The notes below the pieces were generated by a model. The model did no database searches. It worked only from the letters and a program-made list of their open reading frames with translations, and was not told the origin of the DNA. A DNA stretch of 64,000 nucleotides, from positions 1 to 64,000 of the forward strand of contig NZ_VOPZ01000007.1 of the NCBI RefSeq assembly GCF_010470665.1, read 5' to 3'. Positions 15,093-23,505 of this stretch are shown piece by piece. The translations under genes were made by a program, and so were the position numbers. The first letter of the stretch is position 1. The number at the start of each line of letters is the position of its first letter. Source of the stretch: Desulfovibrio sp. JC022 (GTDB lineage Bacteria > Desulfobacterota > Desulfovibrionia > Desulfovibrionales > Desulfovibrionaceae).

Positions 15093-17151
15093 CTCCGCCT
15101 CCATGTCCTTCATCAAAAACTTTCACAGTCAGCACAGTGCCATTTTCTGGTTCACTGCTTATATCAAGATCAGCACTGATCCGCTCAGCCCTCTCACGAA
15201 TACCACGCAAGCCCATACCGCCAGTGGGCAGAGTTGCGAGATCGAACCCCTGACCGTCATCAATAATCTGAACGATTGTCTCGCCCTCAGCAAAATCGAC
15301 CTTCACAGTAACAGATTCAGCTTTGGAATGCTTGGTGGAATTGTTCAGGGCCTCAATGGCGATGCGGAAAAGCTCTTCTTCCACCCGCAGGGGCAGACGC
15401 CTTTCATCACCCTCCACAAAAAGATCGGCTCCCAAACCGGAACGAATTTCAACAGAATTCAAACGAGCCTGAATGGCTCCCACCAGCCCCTCGCTTTCAA
15501 GTTCCGGCGGATGCAGGTCAAAAATAAGAGAACGCATATCCCGCATGCCCTGCTGAGCCATTCCCTGTAAAGCCTTAAGTTGCTCAATAGCTGAAGATTC
15601 TTTACCGGATTCCAAGGAACGCGCTGCGGCATCAGAACAAAAAGTAATGGCATAAAGTGCCTGAGTCACAGAATCGTGCAGCTCGCGGGCCAGCCTCTGG
15701 CGTTCACCCTGGACGACCAATTTTTCGCTCTGCTCAAACATGCGGCGATTACGCAGGGCTAAAACCGCCTGAGCAGCAAACATTTCCATAATGCGCATAT
15801 CCGCATGATCAAACCCACCGCTCTTGTTGGAAATCATAAGCAATCCCAGCTTTTTATTACCTTCCAATAAAGGAACAATCATCAGGGTATGCACTTCGTC
15901 ACTGCGCTCAGCTTCGGGAATTTCACTCTGGGCATCGCGCACAATTGTGGTTTCGCCTGCCTGAAAAGCACTCCCGTAATAAGTTGTCTCCACCGGGTAA
16001 TATTCCATGGGACATTTTGGCGAACCGGAGCTGCATACACAATGCAGGGAATCTCCCTCCAACAACATTAAAGCACTGCCCATACCGTTAACAATGGCCC
16101 GGGCTTCGTCAGTAATAAGGCTGAGTACACTACCATTTTTGCCCTCGGGACTCTGCAAAAGCACATTGGCCACCCGGCGCAGACTTTCACTTTCCATGAG
16201 CTGGCGTTTTGTCTGACGTGCAGCTGCGGCACTTTCAATGGCAACAGCCACAGTATTCAAAATTCCACCGATAAGCTCAGTTGTGGCTTCATCAAATGTG
16301 AATCCCGGCTGATCGGATGAGACAAGGGCCACCCCGACCATGCGGTCACTGTTAGTAATATGAAATAACGAAGCACTACCGGAACGCACTGCTTCGGGCA
16401 GGATATCCGCAAAAGAAGAGCTGGCCCGGTTTGAGGAACAAAATCCGTAACTTTTGCCATCAACACTGCTGAGAGTACTACCGGAGGGGCAAAGCCTTAA
16501 GCCCTGCAAAGCACTTTGGCATTCCTTAGATCCATAACCGAATCCGGCACAGGGAGCGAGTCCGCCACTTTCCGGGTTGACCAGAAAAATAGTGCAACAG
16601 CCACCCGCAACAGTCCCCGCCAGAACCTCAGCCAATTTGCTTAAAACCTCATCCGGATCAAGGGCACTGGTGACGGTTCGTGATGCTTCCAGCAAAAGTT
16701 TATTGCGCACATGCTCTGCATTAAGCCGTGAAAGAAGCATGCCGGAATAACGGTCGGTGGTCAGGATTATCACCTCAACATAAAATGCTTCCAGCTCTTC
16801 AAGAAAAGCAATGTATTCATCATGATCAGTATAAAAACTACGTCCGGCAGAAATAAAAGTCCGCTTACCGAGCATGGTTCCTTCAACAACGTCGCGAATC
16901 CCCATTCCCCGGTCAAGTTTGATGCTGGCGCAGCTATTGAAATAACTCTTCATAGGCCCCAGATCACCACGGGTAAAGCACTCAAGAGTCATGAATGCCC
17001 CGGATCCGGCCATACGCTTACGCTCATCATGATCTACATTGCCATACCAGCGGGGCTGATGCTTCAGCAACAGTGCTACAAAATTCTCGGAAACACTATC
17101 CATGTCGTTAAGCAGGAATTCGCCGATCTCTTTTAATTTATCATTCTTCAT
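15085..17151 (-). CDS. GAF-domain sensor histidine kinase (HisKA_3, NarX/DegS type)
   Basis: 688 residues from the ATG at 17151 (GGAG 8 bp upstream); a GTG nine codons earlier is less likely. No membrane segment is seen, so it is a cytoplasmic sensor. The N-terminal 150 residues are of unknown type; two GAF-like domains follow (about 160-310 and 330-475). RQRLARELHDSVTQALYAI near residue 485-505 holds the phosphorylated His of the HisKA_3 class, and a HATPase_c domain (ALNNSTKHSKAE, then DDGQGFD, GGMGLRGIRER) ends it. Cysteines in the GAF regions (GGCCTIF, CSSGSPKCP) could carry a redox or metal cofactor. It is coupled to the downstream LuxR-type regulator. Confidence 0.9.
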   Translation of the reverse strand: MKNDKLKEIGEFLLNDMDSVSENFVALLLKHQPRWYGNVDHDERKRMAGSGAFMTLECFTRGDLGPMKSYFNSCASIKLDRGMGIRDVVEGTMLGKRTFISAGRSFYTDHDEYIAFLEELEAFYVEVIILTTDRYSGMLLSRLNAEHVRNKLLLEASRTVTSALDPDEVLSKLAEVLAGTVAGGCCTIFLVNPESGGLAPCAGFGYGSKECQSALQGLRLCPSGSTLSSVDGKSYGFCSSNRASSSFADILPEAVRSGSASLFHITNSDRMVGVALVSSDQPGFTFDEATTELIGGILNTVAVAIESAAAARQTKRQLMESESLRRVANVLLQSPEGKNGSVLSLITDEARAIVNGMGSALMLLEGDSLHCVCSSGSPKCPMEYYPVETTYYGSAFQAGETTIVRDAQSEIPEAERSDEVHTLMIVPLLEGNKKLGLLMISNKSGGFDHADMRIMEMFAAQAVLALRNRRMFEQSEKLVVQGERQRLARELHDSVTQALYAITFCSDAAARSLESGKESSAIEQLKALQGMAQQGMRDMRSLIFDLHPPELESEGLVGAIQARLNSVEIRSGLGADLFVEGDERRLPLRVEEELFRIAIEALNNSTKHSKAESVTVKVDFAEGETIVQIIDDGQGFDLATLPTGGMGLRGIRERAERISADLDISSEPENGTVLTVKVFDEGHGGGDE

Positions 17152-17199
17152 AGTTAATCTCCGGCCAACTCCGCTCACACGGTCCAGCCCTGAAATTCA

Positions 17200-17228
17200 A
17201 TTCTTAAGTCATCTTCTAGCACAGTCAA
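17200..17228 (-). promoter_or_regulatory. Candidate sigma-70 promoter of the sensor kinase operon
   Basis: On the minus strand TTGACT (17228-17223), a 17-bp spacer, then AAGAAT (17205-17200), about 50 bp upstream of the kinase ATG. The -35 is 5/6 and the -10 4/6 of consensus. Confidence 0.4.
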
Positions 17229-17309
17229 AGTATGGGGTAATCAGATAAAAGGATGAAAACTTATTTCCTTGTCCCGCCACCAGTTGTAACTTGATTTCCG
17301 CCTTTCTTT

Positions 17310-17341
17310 AGGCTTTACTAAGCCGCCAAAACTTAAAGCCT
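17310..17341. promoter_or_regulatory. Dyad upstream of the SDR gene
   Basis: AGGCTTT (17310-17316) and AAAGCCT (17335-17341) form a 7-bp inverted repeat ending 26 bp before the SDR start codon. Candidate operator or leader hairpin. Confidence 0.3.
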
Positions 17342-17367
17342 TACTTCAAAAGCACAAGGAAATTGTA

Positions 17368-18072
17368 ATGAAAAATAAAACTGTCCTGATAACCGGCGGC
17401 AACAAAGGGATCGGCCTTGAACTAACTGATGTTTTCATAGCAGACGGAGCCGATGTAATCGTAGCAGCCCGCGATTTCTCAAACTTCAAACACAATGACC
17501 ACCCGCAGGTAAGAACGGAAACCTACGATTTTACAAACGTAGCCGGTATCCCGGAATTCATTAACAGCCTGCCGGCAATCGACGTACTCATCAATAATGC
17601 CGGAGTCATGTATGCGACCGCCTATGATGAATACACAGCTGAAGATGTTGAAAAAGTCCTCAAGATCAATATTGAGGCTCCGGTAGCCTTGATTACTGCC
17701 GTGTCTAAATCAATGAAAGAGAATAAGTACGGACGAATTGTTAACAATGCATCCATTGCCGGTCAAATCGGGCACCCTGATGTCTGGTACGGTATCACCA
17801 AAGCCGGAGTCATCAACATGACCAAGAGCTTTGCCAAAATCCTCGGCCCGCACGGAATCGTTGTTAATGCGGTTGCTCCCGGTCCTATTGAGACAGACAT
17901 GCTCGATTCAATTCCCCAAGCACGCCGGGATGCAATCAAAGCTGCGGTTTACACAGGCCGCTTCGGTAAACCTGAAGAAGTGGCTTCTGCCATGCATTGG
18001 CTGGCTACTGACTGCCCGGAATACATCAACGGCACCTGCATCGACATCAACAACGGTTCCTTTCCCAGATAA
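17368..18072 (+). CDS. Short-chain dehydrogenase/reductase
   Basis: 234 residues, classical SDR. The dinucleotide-binding TGGNKGIG spans 9-16, NNAG 76-79, the catalytic Ser is at 129 and YGITK (Tyr141, Lys145) supplies the active Tyr/Lys pair; VAPGPIETDM follows. The Arg35 after the second strand (AARD) suggests NADP(H). AAGGAAA precedes the ATG. The gene is alone on the plus strand between the sensor kinase and a convergent phosphoesterase. The substrate cannot be told from sequence; ketoacyl-ACP reductase-like and polyol/keto reductases share this pattern. Confidence 0.88.
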   Translation: MKNKTVLITGGNKGIGLELTDVFIADGADVIVAARDFSNFKHNDHPQVRTETYDFTNVAGIPEFINSLPAIDVLINNAGVMYATAYDEYTAEDVEKVLKINIEAPVALITAVSKSMKENKYGRIVNNASIAGQIGHPDVWYGITKAGVINMTKSFAKILGPHGIVVNAVAPGPIETDMLDSIPQARRDAIKAAVYTGRFGKPEEVASAMHWLATDCPEYINGTCIDINNGSFPR

Positions 18073-18079
18073 CTTAAAA

Positions 18080-18107
18080 TCCGGGGAAATCTTAAAATTT
18101 CCCCGGA
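18080..18107. terminator. Terminator hairpin between convergent genes
   Basis: TCCGGGGAAAT pairs with ATTTCCCCGGA, short loop. T run is clearer on the minus strand (TTTTAAG), so it may mainly serve the phosphoesterase gene, with weaker action for the SDR transcript. Confidence 0.65.
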
Positions 18108-18117
18108 CTCACTTGAT

Positions 18118-19221
18118 TTAAATCCTGACCTTCATCAGCACCACTTCAGGTCTGGCAGTGGTACGCAACGGCGGCCCCCAGAAGCCGACACCGCAACTCA
18201 CATAATAATGAGTATTGCCCTTTCGATAAGCCCCGTATTCCTCTTCATAAATACGCTTCACAACCAGATTGAATGGAAAGAGCTGCCCGTTATGAGTATG
18301 TCCGGAGACCTGCAAAGCCACGTTGCTCTGCTCAGCTTCTTCAAGATGATGTGGAGTATGGTCCATTAAAAGAATCGGCAACTCATTGTCCTTGGGAATC
18401 ACATTCTTTAGTGCGTAACGTATGCCATGACTACGTAGGTTAGCGAAATCATTACGTCCCACCAGCAAAAAACGACCATCCACCACCGTAGAACTATCCC
18501 CTAGAATCTGTACGCCCTGAGCTTCCAGCATACGCCGGGACCAGCCGTTACCTAAATAATATTCATGATTGCCCAGCACAGCAAACTTGCCCAGCGGTGC
18601 TTTGATGCGAGCCAGCTCTTCAGCCGCCCCGGTAAATTCACAATCATGATCATCCAAGACGTCACCGACCATAAGCACTATGTCCGGGTTCAGGGAATTA
18701 ACCAGATTAACAACCGCCCCCACGCGATCACGAGTCATGAGCTTTCCGGCATGCAGATCTGAGAACATAACAATACGATACTCTTTTGCATCATTGCCGC
18801 CTTTGGAAAGATCGTAATCAACTTCCTTAACCACTGGGGAAGTGGCATTAATAAATCCCCCCACGGTCATCACAATGGAAATCAGACAAAGCGCGGCAAA
18901 TATTTTCAGCCTGGGAACCTTAATCCCATTGCCCAAAATTTTCATACCCCAGCGGATCGGCTCAAAGCACAGCCCAACCGGAACCATACAAGCAATAATA
19001 GCCGCCCAGCTGTAGCCAGCTCCCTGCATCAAAATCTTGAGCAGATACGGCAGGTAATCCGGGGAAAAAATAGTAATCGGCAGGACAAGAGTCATCACAT
19101 CAGTAGCGATGAGCACTCCGCGCTTAATCTTCGGGTTATCAACCAACAACCTGCATATCCAGAGCCGGATATACAGATAAAAAGCAATATAAGTAAGTGT
19201 GGCTCTTACATAAAAAGACAT
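18118..19221 (-). CDS. Membrane-anchored metallophosphoesterase (YkuE-like)
   Basis: 367 residues. Four or five hydrophobic segments fill the first 140 residues; a calcineurin-type phosphoesterase domain follows. Its metal-binding motifs are in order: MFSDLHAGK, VGDVLDDHD, LGNHEYYLG, LLMDHTPHH and SGHTHNGQ. Members act on phospholipid-like or nucleotide phosphoesters; YkuE-type enzymes are the closest match in layout. The catalytic domain should face either side of the inner membrane; orientation is not resolved. Single gene, convergent with the SDR gene. Confidence 0.85.
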   Translation of the reverse strand: MSFYVRATLTYIAFYLYIRLWICRLLVDNPKIKRGVLIATDVMTLVLPITIFSPDYLPYLLKILMQGAGYSWAAIIACMVPVGLCFEPIRWGMKILGNGIKVPRLKIFAALCLISIVMTVGGFINATSPVVKEVDYDLSKGGNDAKEYRIVMFSDLHAGKLMTRDRVGAVVNLVNSLNPDIVLMVGDVLDDHDCEFTGAAEELARIKAPLGKFAVLGNHEYYLGNGWSRRMLEAQGVQILGDSSTVVDGRFLLVGRNDFANLRSHGIRYALKNVIPKDNELPILLMDHTPHHLEEAEQSNVALQVSGHTHNGQLFPFNLVVKRIYEEEYGAYRKGNTHYYVSCGVGFWGPPLRTTARPEVVLMKVRI

Positions 19222-19314
19222 ATTCCGCCTGATGTTTTTTATTTTAATGTTAGACTAAACCGACATTATACTAAGCAGGGGCCGCTGTAAAAACATCAGA
19301 CTTTGCTCGTATTC

Positions 19315-19350
19315 AAATAAAAAAGGCTGCACCCAAACGGTACAGCCTTT
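19315..19350 (-). terminator. Rho-independent terminator of dapB
   Basis: AAAGGCTG (minus strand, 19350-19343) pairs with CAGCCTTT (19329-19322), followed by a T-rich tract. It lies 45 bp past the dapB stop. Confidence 0.8.
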
Positions 19351-19394
19351 CGTTAAATACACACTAGATGGTGCTTTATCGATAGTCTGGCCTA

Positions 19395-20177
19395 CTAAAC
19401 ATCCAGCACGTCAGCCATGTCGTAGAGCTTGCCGGGCTTCTGATCCTTGAGCCAGCGTGCGGCACGCAGTGCACCCTGTGCAAAAGTTTCACGGGAATGA
19501 GCACGGTGGGTAACCTCGATGCGTTCACCGGGTCCGAGGAAGTATGCGGTATGGTCGCCCACAACGTCACCGCCGCGAACAGCCATTACGCCAAGTTCAT
19601 CCTTGGTTCTTGCGCCGATGATGCCGTCACGGGAATGCTTCTTCACTTCATCGTAAACAAGGCCGCGAGCTTCAGCCATGCATTCAGCCAGCTTAAGCGC
19701 GGTTCCGCTGGGGGAATCCACTTTTTTATTATGATGAATTTCGGTCATTTCCATATCATAAGCGGGTCCGAGCATACGTACCAGTTCGGGCAGGATTTTA
19801 AGCAGCACGTTCACGCCCACACTCATATTCGGAGCGAGAAAAACCGGAACTTTCTTGGCAAATTCTTCCACCTGCGCAATCTCTTCATTGGTCATACCGG
19901 TAGTACCGATAACAACCGGATTGCCGGTAACAGCAGCGGTTTCCAGAAGTTTCAAAGTCGCTGCCGGAGCGGTAAAATCCACAATTACTGCACCGGGAAC
20001 CTTGGTCAGTACTTCCTGTGCATCGGTACCGCAGACGCAGCCCAGAGATTCAAGCCCCTCTTCGCAGCCGGAACGTTCCATGACTGCTGCAAGTTTCAAA
20101 TCATCGCTCTGCTGTATGCAGCGGACAAGTGTGTCGCCCATGCGACCCTTCGCGCCAATAATTACTACGTCAGTCAT
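19395..20177 (-). CDS. dapB: 4-hydroxy-tetrahydrodipicolinate reductase
   Basis: 260 residues, full length. The N-terminal Rossmann motif is [15 protein letters not shown]; the dinucleotide acidic/hydrophobic region and [10 protein letters not shown] follow; the catalytic block [20 protein letters not shown] carries the His pair and Lys that bind and protonate the substrate. It performs the NAD(P)H-dependent reduction in the diaminopimelate/lysine pathway in the cytoplasm. No other dap gene is adjacent. It is transcribed from ligA's direction but separated by composite repeat A, and ends at a strong terminator. Confidence 0.96.
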   Translation of the reverse strand: MTDVVIIGAKGRMGDTLVRCIQQSDDLKLAAVMERSGCEEGLESLGCVCGTDAQEVLTKVPGAVIVDFTAPAATLKLLETAAVTGNPVVIGTTGMTNEEIAQVEEFAKKVPVFLAPNMSVGVNVLLKILPELVRMLGPAYDMEMTEIHHNKKVDSPSGTALKLAECMAEARGLVYDEVKKHSRDGIIGARTKDELGVMAVRGGDVVGDHTAYFLGPGERIEVTHRAHSRETFAQGALRAARWLKDQKPGKLYDMADVLDV

Positions 20178-20197
20178 AGTTAGCTCCTATAAAATTT

Positions 20198-20301
20198 GAT
20201 GCGCTTCGCGCTTTTATTGATATGATTTTGCCTCCGGCGGCTTAAACCCTTTTTGGAAAAAGGGTTTAAGAATCCCAAAAACTTTTAGTTCGGCTTCGCC
20301 G
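20198..20301 (+). repeat. Composite intergenic repeat, copy A
   Basis: Modules in order: GATGCGCTTCGCGC (mini-hairpin GCGC-TTC-GCGC), TTGCCTCCGGCGG, a long A/T-rich hairpin (TAAACCCTTTTTGGAAAAAGGGTTTA, split here as arms AAACCCTTTTT / AAAAAGGGTTT), then AAAAACTTTTAGTTCGGCTTCGCCG, whose CGGC-TTC-GCCG is another mini-hairpin. It fills the gap between ligA and dapB in orientation opposite to their transcription. Same layout as copies at 22.2, 22.4, 39.0 and 53.7 kb. Confidence 0.8.
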
Positions 20302-20323
20302 CTGGGGGGGCTTAAATTTTGCG

Positions 20324-22168
20324 TTAGTCAGCTTTTACTATATCCATAAAATCTGCTTCAGGCATAATCTCAACGCCCTTGGCCTTAGCACCCTCAATCT
20401 TCTTGGCTCCAACCCTGCTGCCACAGACTAGAAAATCGGTTTTGCCGGTAACAGAAGTCTGTACTTTTGCACCAAGCCGTCTAGCCATAGCCTGCATCTC
20501 TTCTCTGGAGCCCTGCTCCATTTTTCCGGTAAAAACGATACCTTTCCCGGTAATGGGACTTTCCATGGATTCGGTCTCGGCAACCAGCGGGGTACGCCGC
20601 AGATTGAAATCAAACTCAAGCATGTGCAAGATGGTTTCTTTAATCGCTGCGATGCCTTTGGTAACTGAATGACTAGTGAGATCACCAAAACCGTGCAGCT
20701 CGATAAGCTGCTCCTGCTTGACGCTTACCACATCTTCCAACTTGAAATGACCCAGCAGTTTACGACTATCAGCCTTACCCAAATCGGGAATCCCGAATGC
20801 TGCAAGAAAACGCCAATCGTCCGTTTCCTTGGTCTTGCTGATGTAAAGTGCTTCCGCAAGGTTGGTGGACTGCACCGGGCCGAAACCCAGTTTCTGGAAA
20901 TCATCTTCGGCCATGGTATAAACGGATTCAAGAGAATTATTCCCGGCTTTGACCAGCTTGGCGATAGTTTTCTTACCAAACCAATCAGCATTGCCGAGAG
21001 TCTTGAACCAGTATTCCAACCGCTGTTCCACTCGAGCCGGACAGCTGAAATCAGGACATTTCAAAAAATCGTTCTGCCAGAAAAGTTCTGCACCGCATGA
21101 AGGACATTCAGCGGGTAATTCCACATCCTGCGCAGGCTTAATTACCTCTTCCAGCTTGGGAATAACCTCGCCACTGCGGATAATCCGAATAGTCGCGCCG
21201 ATGCCGATAGACTGGTCTCGCAACATTCCAGCATTATGTGCGGTAACATTACGGATAGTGGCCCCGGAAACGGAGACAGGTTTAACTTCCATGACCGGAG
21301 TAACCGCGCCCATGCGGCCCACCTGCCAGCGGATGCCTTCAACCTCAGTAACCGCAGATTCGCCCTTCTTCTTAATGGCGATCTGCCAGCGGTAGTGATG
21401 GGCTGTAGCTCCAAGACGTTCCTGCAAATCGGTGTTCATCACCTCAGCAACCATGCCATCCAGCGGGTAATCAGCAGATTCCCAGAGTTCATCGGTAATT
21501 TCCCAAACCCGACTGACCAGTTCCTCTCCATCCACAACTTTCTTAGGCAAAGTGCTGTAAGGAACAAAACGTACAGCCTCATCCTGCAAAGCCTGTTTGG
21601 AAGCTTCATTCACTTTGTCCGAAGTGATGATACCCACAACCATGTTACGCGGATGTTCAAAGGAATCAACAAGGTGTTCAGCAAAATAATCAAGGCTGCA
21701 AACAATCTCGCCCACGCCCTGACCACGTCCGCCAACAGCGATAACGCCTTTAGCAAAAGCACTGGAAATTTCATAACCCACCTCACCGTTACCACGGGTG
21801 GCAAAGACTTTCCCATCATCACGGGCGGCCAGACCGTCCAGTTTGGGAGTAATCCGGTAAGTAACTTCCTTGATACCCATAGCTTTTGCTTCCTTTTCCA
21901 CACGGGAAACAAATCGCTCAAGCTCTTCGGTCGTATACGCTTTCTCGGTAGATAGCATAGGCCGCGGATGGCGCACCTCAACCTTTTCGCTGAAATTTTC
22001 AGGCTCAACGTTAGTCAAGAACCGGTTCTCAGGATCAAGGTCACGCAGTTGCTCAGTCAGTTCATCATAACGAGCATCGCTGATGGTCGGCATACCACGG
22101 CGGTATGCTTCGTTATGCTTCTCGAGAAGCGCAACCAAGTTTTTGATTTCTTTATTTTTATTTTTCAC
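20324..22168 (-). CDS. ligA: NAD-dependent DNA ligase, divergent
   Basis: 614 residues against about 670 for usual LigA. Order of domains is normal: N-terminal Ia (ISDARYDELTEQLRDLDPE), adenylation domain with Lys109 in TPKLDGLA, OB fold, a Cys4 zinc finger (CPSC ... CPDFSC near 365-385), helix-hairpin-helix and a C-terminal BRCT domain (about 535-614, GKGIVFTGKM). The conserved NPRNxAAGSLRQ motif is replaced by HPRNMVVGIITSDK, and spacing in the adenylation domain is shortened. It should join nicks using NAD+. Whether it is the sole ligase or a second divergent one cannot be told here. The symbol names the family. Confidence 0.82.
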   Translation of the reverse strand: MKNKNKEIKNLVALLEKHNEAYRRGMPTISDARYDELTEQLRDLDPENRFLTNVEPENFSEKVEVRHPRPMLSTEKAYTTEELERFVSRVEKEAKAMGIKEVTYRITPKLDGLAARDDGKVFATRGNGEVGYEISSAFAKGVIAVGGRGQGVGEIVCSLDYFAEHLVDSFEHPRNMVVGIITSDKVNEASKQALQDEAVRFVPYSTLPKKVVDGEELVSRVWEITDELWESADYPLDGMVAEVMNTDLQERLGATAHHYRWQIAIKKKGESAVTEVEGIRWQVGRMGAVTPVMEVKPVSVSGATIRNVTAHNAGMLRDQSIGIGATIRIIRSGEVIPKLEEVIKPAQDVELPAECPSCGAELFWQNDFLKCPDFSCPARVEQRLEYWFKTLGNADWFGKKTIAKLVKAGNNSLESVYTMAEDDFQKLGFGPVQSTNLAEALYISKTKETDDWRFLAAFGIPDLGKADSRKLLGHFKLEDVVSVKQEQLIELHGFGDLTSHSVTKGIAAIKETILHMLEFDFNLRRTPLVAETESMESPITGKGIVFTGKMEQGSREEMQAMARRLGAKVQTSVTGKTDFLVCGSRVGAKKIEGAKAKGVEIMPEADFMDIVKAD

Positions 22169-22183
22169 AATTATCTTTATTTT

Positions 22184-22302
22184 GATGCGCTACGCGCTTT
22201 TTATGGAAGGAGTAAGCCTCCGGCAACTGGGGAAGGAAAACTTTTGCAAAAGTTTTCCTTCCCCAGACCCCATCCTTTCAAAACCTTTTAATAAGCTTCG
22301 CA
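22184..22302 (+). repeat. Composite intergenic repeat, copy B1
   Basis: GATGCGCTACGCGC, then GCCTCCGGC, a near-perfect 19-bp stem (22227-22245 with 22248-22266; arms CTGGGGAAGGAAAACTTTT and its complement), then AAAACCTTTTAATAAGCTTCGC. It lies directly upstream of ligA and faces copy B2. Confidence 0.75.
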
Positions 22303-22338
22303 TATAGCGCACTAAAACGCCCTTCGAATAAAACAAAA

Positions 22339-22423
22339 GGCGAAGCCCTAATAAAAGTTTTGGAAGAGTCCAGAGAAACTTTTTCCAAAAAGTTTCTTTG
22401 GTCCCCGAAGGGCCGCCGGAGGC
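22339..22423 (-). repeat. Composite intergenic repeat, copy B2 (inverted)
   Basis: Reverse orientation: GCCTCCGGCGGC (22423-22412), hairpin with AGAAACTTTTT / AAAAAGTTTCT arms, then CTCTTCCAAAACTTTTATTAG and GGGCTTCGCC. Module 1 is missing; the element abuts the 3' end of the potassium-channel gene. B1 and B2 form a convergent pair. Confidence 0.75.
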
Positions 22424-22431
22424 AAAAATTC

Positions 22432-23469
22432 TTACAAAATTTTACTGATAGCGGAAAGGTCGGTTAGCTTGCCGACTGTGAGCAGGGTATCGCCTGCTTC
22501 GATGACTTCCTTGGGACCGGGATTGAAAACCATTTCACCGTTGCCTTTACGGATGGCGATAATAATCAGATTGAAACGTGGCCGAATCTTGGATTCGATC
22601 AGATCAAGACCCACAAGTTCGGAAGTATCGGTAACGAAAAGCTCTTCCATCTGCAAGTCGATTTTACCGCGCATGGCAATATCGAGAAAGTTTGTCACTG
22701 TGGGCCGCAATACGGACTGGGCCATGCGGATTCCGCCGATGGTGTGCGGTAGCACGACACGGTCGGCCCCGGCAAATTCGAGTCTGGAAATACTGGTGGT
22801 ATCATTACCACGGGCAATGATATTCACATTGATATTTGACTGCCGGGCAATCAGGGTAACGTAAACGTTGGCAGCTTCATCAGAAAGAGCGGCGATCAGA
22901 GTTTTGGCATTATCCAACCCAGCCAGCTTAAGAATTTCATCACTTGTTGCATCACCTTCAATACAGGCTATTCCGGCAGCTTCCATCTGGGCAATCAGAT
23001 CGGGATTATTTTCAATTACAACAATTTCCAAACCTTCATCCATGACCTCTTTGGTCACAATGGCACCGATCCTGCCGTATCCGCAGACAATGATATGATC
23101 CCTGAGTTTTCCGATTGTCTTCTGCATCCTGCGTCTCCCTAAAATTGCCTGCAAACGCCCTTCCACCAACAACTGGGAAAAAGCACCGATCAAATATGCA
23201 AAACCACCCACACCGCCGAGAATAAGAATGGAGGTAAACAGCCTGCCCTGATCGGACAGGGGTAATACTTCCATGAACCCTACAGTGGAAAGGGTGATAA
23301 CAACCATGTAGAAGCTGTTCAGTAAATTCCACCCCTCAAGCCACATGTAACCGACAATTCCGCTGATAAAGACGAGCGTCATGTAAATGAAACCGGAGAT
23401 AAGTCCCCAGAACATCCCAAAATCACGCCTTAAGCGGAGCAGCTTCACGAATATGGATTTGGATTTCAT
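22432..23469 (-). CDS. Ion channel-RCK (TrkA_N) protein, potassium-channel-like
   Basis: 345 residues. Two membrane helices (about 20-42 and 78-100) flank a pore segment whose filter reads STVGFMEV (61-68) in place of the usual TVGYGD. A cytoplasmic RCK domain follows: Rossmann motif VCGYGRIGAIV (128-138), acidic IEN end of strand 2, GDATSDEIL, then a TrkA_C domain (about 260-345). This is the MthK-type layout of ligand-gated K+ channels. Phe and Glu in the filter are unusual and could alter selectivity. It ends next to composite repeat B2 and starts 36 bp after uvrB, so it may share that transcript. Confidence 0.82.
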   Translation of the reverse strand: MKSKSIFVKLLRLRRDFGMFWGLISGFIYMTLVFISGIVGYMWLEGWNLLNSFYMVVITLSTVGFMEVLPLSDQGRLFTSILILGGVGGFAYLIGAFSQLLVEGRLQAILGRRRMQKTIGKLRDHIIVCGYGRIGAIVTKEVMDEGLEIVVIENNPDLIAQMEAAGIACIEGDATSDEILKLAGLDNAKTLIAALSDEAANVYVTLIARQSNINVNIIARGNDTTSISRLEFAGADRVVLPHTIGGIRMAQSVLRPTVTNFLDIAMRGKIDLQMEELFVTDTSELVGLDLIESKIRPRFNLIIIAIRKGNGEMVFNPGPKEVIEAGDTLLTVGKLTDLSAISKIL

Positions 23470-23505
23470 TCCTGACAGTCCAGGTTGATTGTTAACCTAC
23501 AGATT

